Program-made: the position numbers and the translations under genes
NCBI GenBank assembly: GCA_002338605.1
Contig: DDIP01000219.1
Coordinates: 4,070 to 12,374 of the forward strand
DNA length: 8,305 nucleotides
Direction of reading: 5' to 3'
DNA from: Proteobacteria bacterium UBA1847
GTDB lineage: Bacteria; Pseudomonadota; Gammaproteobacteria; Steroidobacterales; Woeseiaceae
Shown: in pieces, positions 6,038 through 8,305 of the stretch
Layout of the letters: each line of letters starts with the position of its first letter
Position numbering within the stretch: position 1 is the stretch's first letter
The notes under the pieces: generated by a model
Database searches by the model: none
Told to the model about the DNA's origin: nothing
What the model saw: only the letters and a program-made list of their open reading frames with translations

Positions 6038-7420
6038 ATGCTTAGTAATCAAGCCGGCGACGGAAAAAGAACCTCACTTCACGGCCACTGGTCTTCGAAA
6101 ATGGCTTTCGTACTGGCAGTTACGGGCTCGGCTGTTGGTCTTGGCAATATCTGGAAGTTTCCTTATGTTGCGGGCGAAAACGGGGGTGGCGCTTTCGTAT
6201 TGGTCTACCTGGCCTGTGTTGTTGCTATCGGCATGCCGGTAATGATGTCGGAAATCCTGATCGGTCGTCGTGGCCGCCGAAACCCCGTTGCCACGATGGA
6301 GTTGCTGGGCCAGGAGGAAGGAAGTTCCAAGCACTGGCGTTATGTCGGCTTGCTCGGTGTTATTGCCGGCATCCTGATTCTGTCTTACTACAGTGTCATT
6401 GCCGGTTGGACGCTAACCTATATTGTTAAAAGCGCAAGCGGAGTTTTTGTCAACGCATCCACCGTGGATGTCGTAGCGGAACTTGACGCTTTCAAGATGA
6501 ATACCGGTCAAATGTCGCTGGTGCACACGTTGTTTATGGGCCTTACCATTTTCGTTGTCGCGCGCGGTGTGGAGCGCGGACTTGAACAGGCCGTGAAATT
6601 CATGGTGCCGGCGCTGCTGCTAATGATGTTGGTCTTACTGGGCTATTCGATTACTTCGGGGTCCTTCGGCGCTGGCATCGACTTTCTGTTTACGCCCGAC
6701 TTCAGCAAGTTGAGTTGGGGTAGCGTGCTGGAGGCTATGGGCCAGGCGTTCTTCACCCTCAGCATCGGCATGGGTGCCATCATGGCGTACGGTGCCTATT
6801 TGCCTGAGGAAACATCGATCATGGGCGCTTCAGCTACCGTGGTCGCCGCCGATACGGCGATCGCAATTCTGGCGGGGTTGGTGATCTTTCCATTGGTATT
6901 TGCCAACGGCCTGCAGCCGGATGCCGGGCCGGGGCTGGTATTTCAAACGCTTCCTTTGGCGCTCGGCCAAATGCCCGGTGGTGCGTTTTTCTCCACGATA
7001 TTTTTTATCCTGTTGTCGTTTGCGGCCTGGACCTCGGCAATCGGGCTCATCGAGCCGGGAGTCGCGTGGCTGGTTGAGCACTTCAACCGATCTCGTCAGC
7101 AGTCGGCAATTATCGTTGGCGGCGCAATCTGGTTGCTCGGGTTCGGCAGCGTATTTTCATGGAATATCTGGAGAGATGCGACCTTCTTCCAGGGCACAGT
7201 TTTTGACAACCTGGATTTCTTGACAAACCAGCTCATGCTGCCGCTCGGTGGACTCTTCATTGCAGTATTTGCGGGCTGGGTAATGTGTCGAAATTCGACA
7301 GCTGAAGAGTTGGGGGGCGCTGGTCCTGCATATTCAGCATGGCGGTTCGCGGCCCGAGTTATCGCGCCGATTGGGATTTTCATCGTCTTGTTTTTTGCAA
7401 TCAAGAATGTCACTGCCTAA
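6038..7420 (+). CDS. Sodium-dependent transporter of the NSS (SNF) family, likely amino acid:Na+ symporter
   Basis: The 460-residue inner-membrane protein has about 11 predicted membrane segments, as in MhsT rather than the 12 of LeuT. TM1 has TGSAVGLGNIWKFPYV (G30, A32, V33, N37 matching LeuT G20, A22, V23, N27), followed by AGENGGGAF. TM6 has MGQAFFTLSIGMGA with T240 (LeuT T254). TM8 has FAAWTSAIG with A329, T332 and S333 (LeuT A351, T354, S355), so both Na+ sites look intact. In TM7, Asp272 aligns with LeuT N286, a substitution I recall in MhsT that removes the need for chloride. Substrate is probably a hydrophobic or aromatic amino acid, inferred only. ATG 6038 is chosen because it gives a normal short cytoplasmic N-terminus and AGAG precedes it by nine bases; the frame opens further upstream without family similarity. 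ratA follows after nine bases. Confidence 0.92.
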   Translation: MLSNQAGDGKRTSLHGHWSSKMAFVLAVTGSAVGLGNIWKFPYVAGENGGGAFVLVYLACVVAIGMPVMMSEILIGRRGRRNPVATMELLGQEEGSSKHWRYVGLLGVIAGILILSYYSVIAGWTLTYIVKSASGVFVNASTVDVVAELDAFKMNTGQMSLVHTLFMGLTIFVVARGVERGLEQAVKFMVPALLLMMLVLLGYSITSGSFGAGIDFLFTPDFSKLSWGSVLEAMGQAFFTLSIGMGAIMAYGAYLPEETSIMGASATVVAADTAIAILAGLVIFPLVFANGLQPDAGPGLVFQTLPLALGQMPGGAFFSTIFFILLSFAAWTSAIGLIEPGVAWLVEHFNRSRQQSAIIVGGAIWLLGFGSVFSWNIWRDATFFQGTVFDNLDFLTNQLMLPLGGLFIAVFAGWVMCRNSTAEELGGAGPAYSAWRFAARVIAPIGIFIVLFFAIKNVTA

Positions 7421-7429
7421 GTAACCGGT

Positions 7430-7861
7430 GTGCGAAAAGTAGCCCGTAGCGCATTGGTGCCTTATACGGCAGAGCAAATGTACGCGTTGGTTGAAGAAGT
7501 CGATGCGTACCCCGACTTCCTGCCGTGGTGTACCGGGGTGATCGTTCATTCCCGGAATGCAGAGGAAATCGATGCCACGCTCGAACTCGAACGAGGATCA
7601 ATACGGAAGTCATTTCGTACTCGTAATTCGCTCCAGCCTGGCAAAGCCATGAAACTCGAACTCATCGGTGGGCCGTTCAAGCATCTCGAAGGATTCTGGC
7701 TGTTTGAGCAGCTCGGCACTGACGGGAGCAAAGTGTCACTCGATCTGGAATTTGAATTCGAGAGCAGAGTAACCGACGCTGTGTTTGGCAGTTTTTTCGA
7801 AAGCACCTGCAATTCACTCGTAAATTCGTTTACCGATCGGGCTCGAAAGGTTTACGGTTGA
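7430..7861 (+). CDS. ratA: RatA-family START/Coq10 domain protein
   Basis: The 143-residue protein matches E. coli RatA (YfjG) from end to end: RSALVPYTAEQMYALVEEVDAYPDFLPWCTG (about 6-36), a central KSFRTRN strand, GGPFKHLEGFWLFEQL, LDLEFEFES, and the C-terminal helix FESTCNSLVNSFTDRARKVYG. The fold is the helix-grip START/Coq10 type that binds hydrophobic ligands. E. coli RatA was reported as a toxin that blocks 70S ribosome assembly, while related Coq10 proteins bind ubiquinone, so its true role is disputed. The start is GTG, the only start codon after the symporter's in-frame TAA twelve bases upstream. No clear Shine-Dalgarno is seen, so expression may depend on translation of the symporter. 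Overlap or close spacing with rnfH continues the operon. Confidence 0.93.
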   Translation: MRKVARSALVPYTAEQMYALVEEVDAYPDFLPWCTGVIVHSRNAEEIDATLELERGSIRKSFRTRNSLQPGKAMKLELIGGPFKHLEGFWLFEQLGTDGSKVSLDLEFEFESRVTDAVFGSFFESTCNSLVNSFTDRARKVYG

Positions 7862-7863
7862 GG
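7860..7863 (+). promoter_or_regulatory. Ribosome binding site of rnfH
   Basis: GAGG lies six bases before ATG 7870 and overlaps the ratA stop codon TGA (7859-7861). It favours ATG 7870 over the in-frame TTG at 7858. Confidence 0.7.
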
Positions 7864-7869
7864 TGCTGC

Positions 7870-8175
7870 ATGTCTGAATTACAGATTGAAATTGTTTACG
7901 CGGGCGCAGACAGACAGTCATTGCTGGAGTTGAATGTACCGCCCGGCACCCGTGTCGGAGAGGCTGTTCGGATTAGCGAAATTGCGTCAACGCATCCGGA
8001 GGAAAATTTCGACCGATGTGCGGTTGGTATCTGGGGTCGGGTGGTTGATCGACAACAAACACTAAAGACGGGTGACAGAGTGGAGTTGTACCGGCCACTG
8101 CAAATGGACCCGCGTGAGGCCAGACGTCAGCTCGCACTTATCGGGCGTACTATGGCGGGCGCGGATCAAAACTAA
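7870..8175 (+). CDS. rnfH: RnfH family ubiquitin-like protein
   Basis: The 101-residue product has the beta-grasp layout of RnfH (E. coli YfjF, also called RatB): ELQIEIVYAGADRQ first strand, VPPGTRVGEAVRIS helix, CAVGIWGRVVDRQQTLKTGDRVELYRPL and the family-defining DPREARRQLA tail. The name comes from rnf operons of some species, but in most gammaproteobacteria it accompanies ratA, as here, and its molecular role is unknown. It starts eight bases after ratA with a good Shine-Dalgarno. Its TAA stop overlaps the stop codon of bamE, which runs the other way. Confidence 0.93.
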   Translation: MSELQIEIVYAGADRQSLLELNVPPGTRVGEAVRISEIASTHPEENFDRCAVGIWGRVVDRQQTLKTGDRVELYRPLQMDPREARRQLALIGRTMAGADQN

Positions 8176-8305
8176 AGCTCGGGCGCAAGTTCCAGATTTT
8201 TACGGATCTCGCTCACTTTCTCATCGACAAAATAAATTGATACCCAGCGCTTCTGGACGGCGTCGCGACGACCGATTGTCAGGTAGTAGACGTAGTCCCA
8301 GCGAT
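8172..8305 (-). CDS. bamE: Outer membrane protein assembly factor BamE, C-terminal part only
   Basis: Reading the minus strand from the window edge gives 43 residues beginning RWDYVYYLTIGRR and running through RWVSIYFVDEKVSEIRKNL to a TAG stop. The W-D-Y-V-Y-Y strand and the aromatic strand ending in F-x-D-x-x-V match the BamE (SmpA/OmlA) fold. BamE is a small lipoprotein of the BAM complex that inserts beta-barrel proteins into the outer membrane; the lipobox and most of the domain lie outside the window. The position tail to tail with rnfH is the usual gammaproteobacterial arrangement and supports the call. It is too short to judge whether the gene is intact. Confidence 0.88.
   Translation of the reverse strand, partial: RWDYVYYLTIGRRDAVQKRWVSIYFVDEKVSEIRKNLELAPEL

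Noticed and set aside
7430..8175. ratA-rnfH (ratA-ratB) as a toxin-antitoxin module
   Set aside because: RatB is not established as an antitoxin to RatA, both genes are conserved core neighbours of smpB, and nothing here suggests a mobile or addictive module.

Overview
The window looks like chromosomal DNA from a gammaproteobacterium. The best evidence is on the right: tmRNA gene ssrA with its partner smpB, then ratA, rnfH and the end of bamE, a set that sits together in many gammaproteobacteria. The tmRNA encodes the tag ANDDNYALAA, which I recall as the Pseudomonas version of the E. coli tag. Two exported proteins, a Na+-coupled amino acid transporter and an outer-membrane assembly gene fit a Gram-negative, possibly marine, bacterium. 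I cannot name a genus. I see no insertion sequence, phage gene, CRISPR array or tRNA.

Layout. From 2 to 766 (+) is the end of a DUF1684 protein whose start lies outside the window. It converges on a minus-strand pair: a GNAT acetyltransferase (1994-2479) followed by a saccharopine dehydrogenase-like oxidoreductase (763-2004) that begins with TTG inside the end of the GNAT gene. A 222-base divergent region (2480-2701) holds a promoter that may make the GNAT mRNA leaderless, and a strong hairpin. On the plus strand is a two-gene operon for exported proteins: an unrecognised 574-residue protein and, one base later, a small protein of the DUF442 phosphatase/sulfurtransferase type. The minus strand then carries ssrA, with terminator and promoter, and smpB. 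Finally sodium symporter, ratA and rnfH form a compact plus-strand operon that meets bamE tail to tail.

How the genes work together. SmpB and tmRNA rescue stalled ribosomes and tag the unfinished protein for proteolysis. RatA (START/Coq10 fold) and RnfH (ubiquitin-like fold) are conserved neighbours of smpB, but their shared role is unsettled. BamE is a lipoprotein of the BAM complex. The NSS-family symporter lies between smpB and ratA and is probably co-transcribed with ratA and rnfH. The least explained part is the exported pair at 2702-4958. Most of the rest is ordinary core chromosome, and I found no convincing previously undescribed system beyond that pair.
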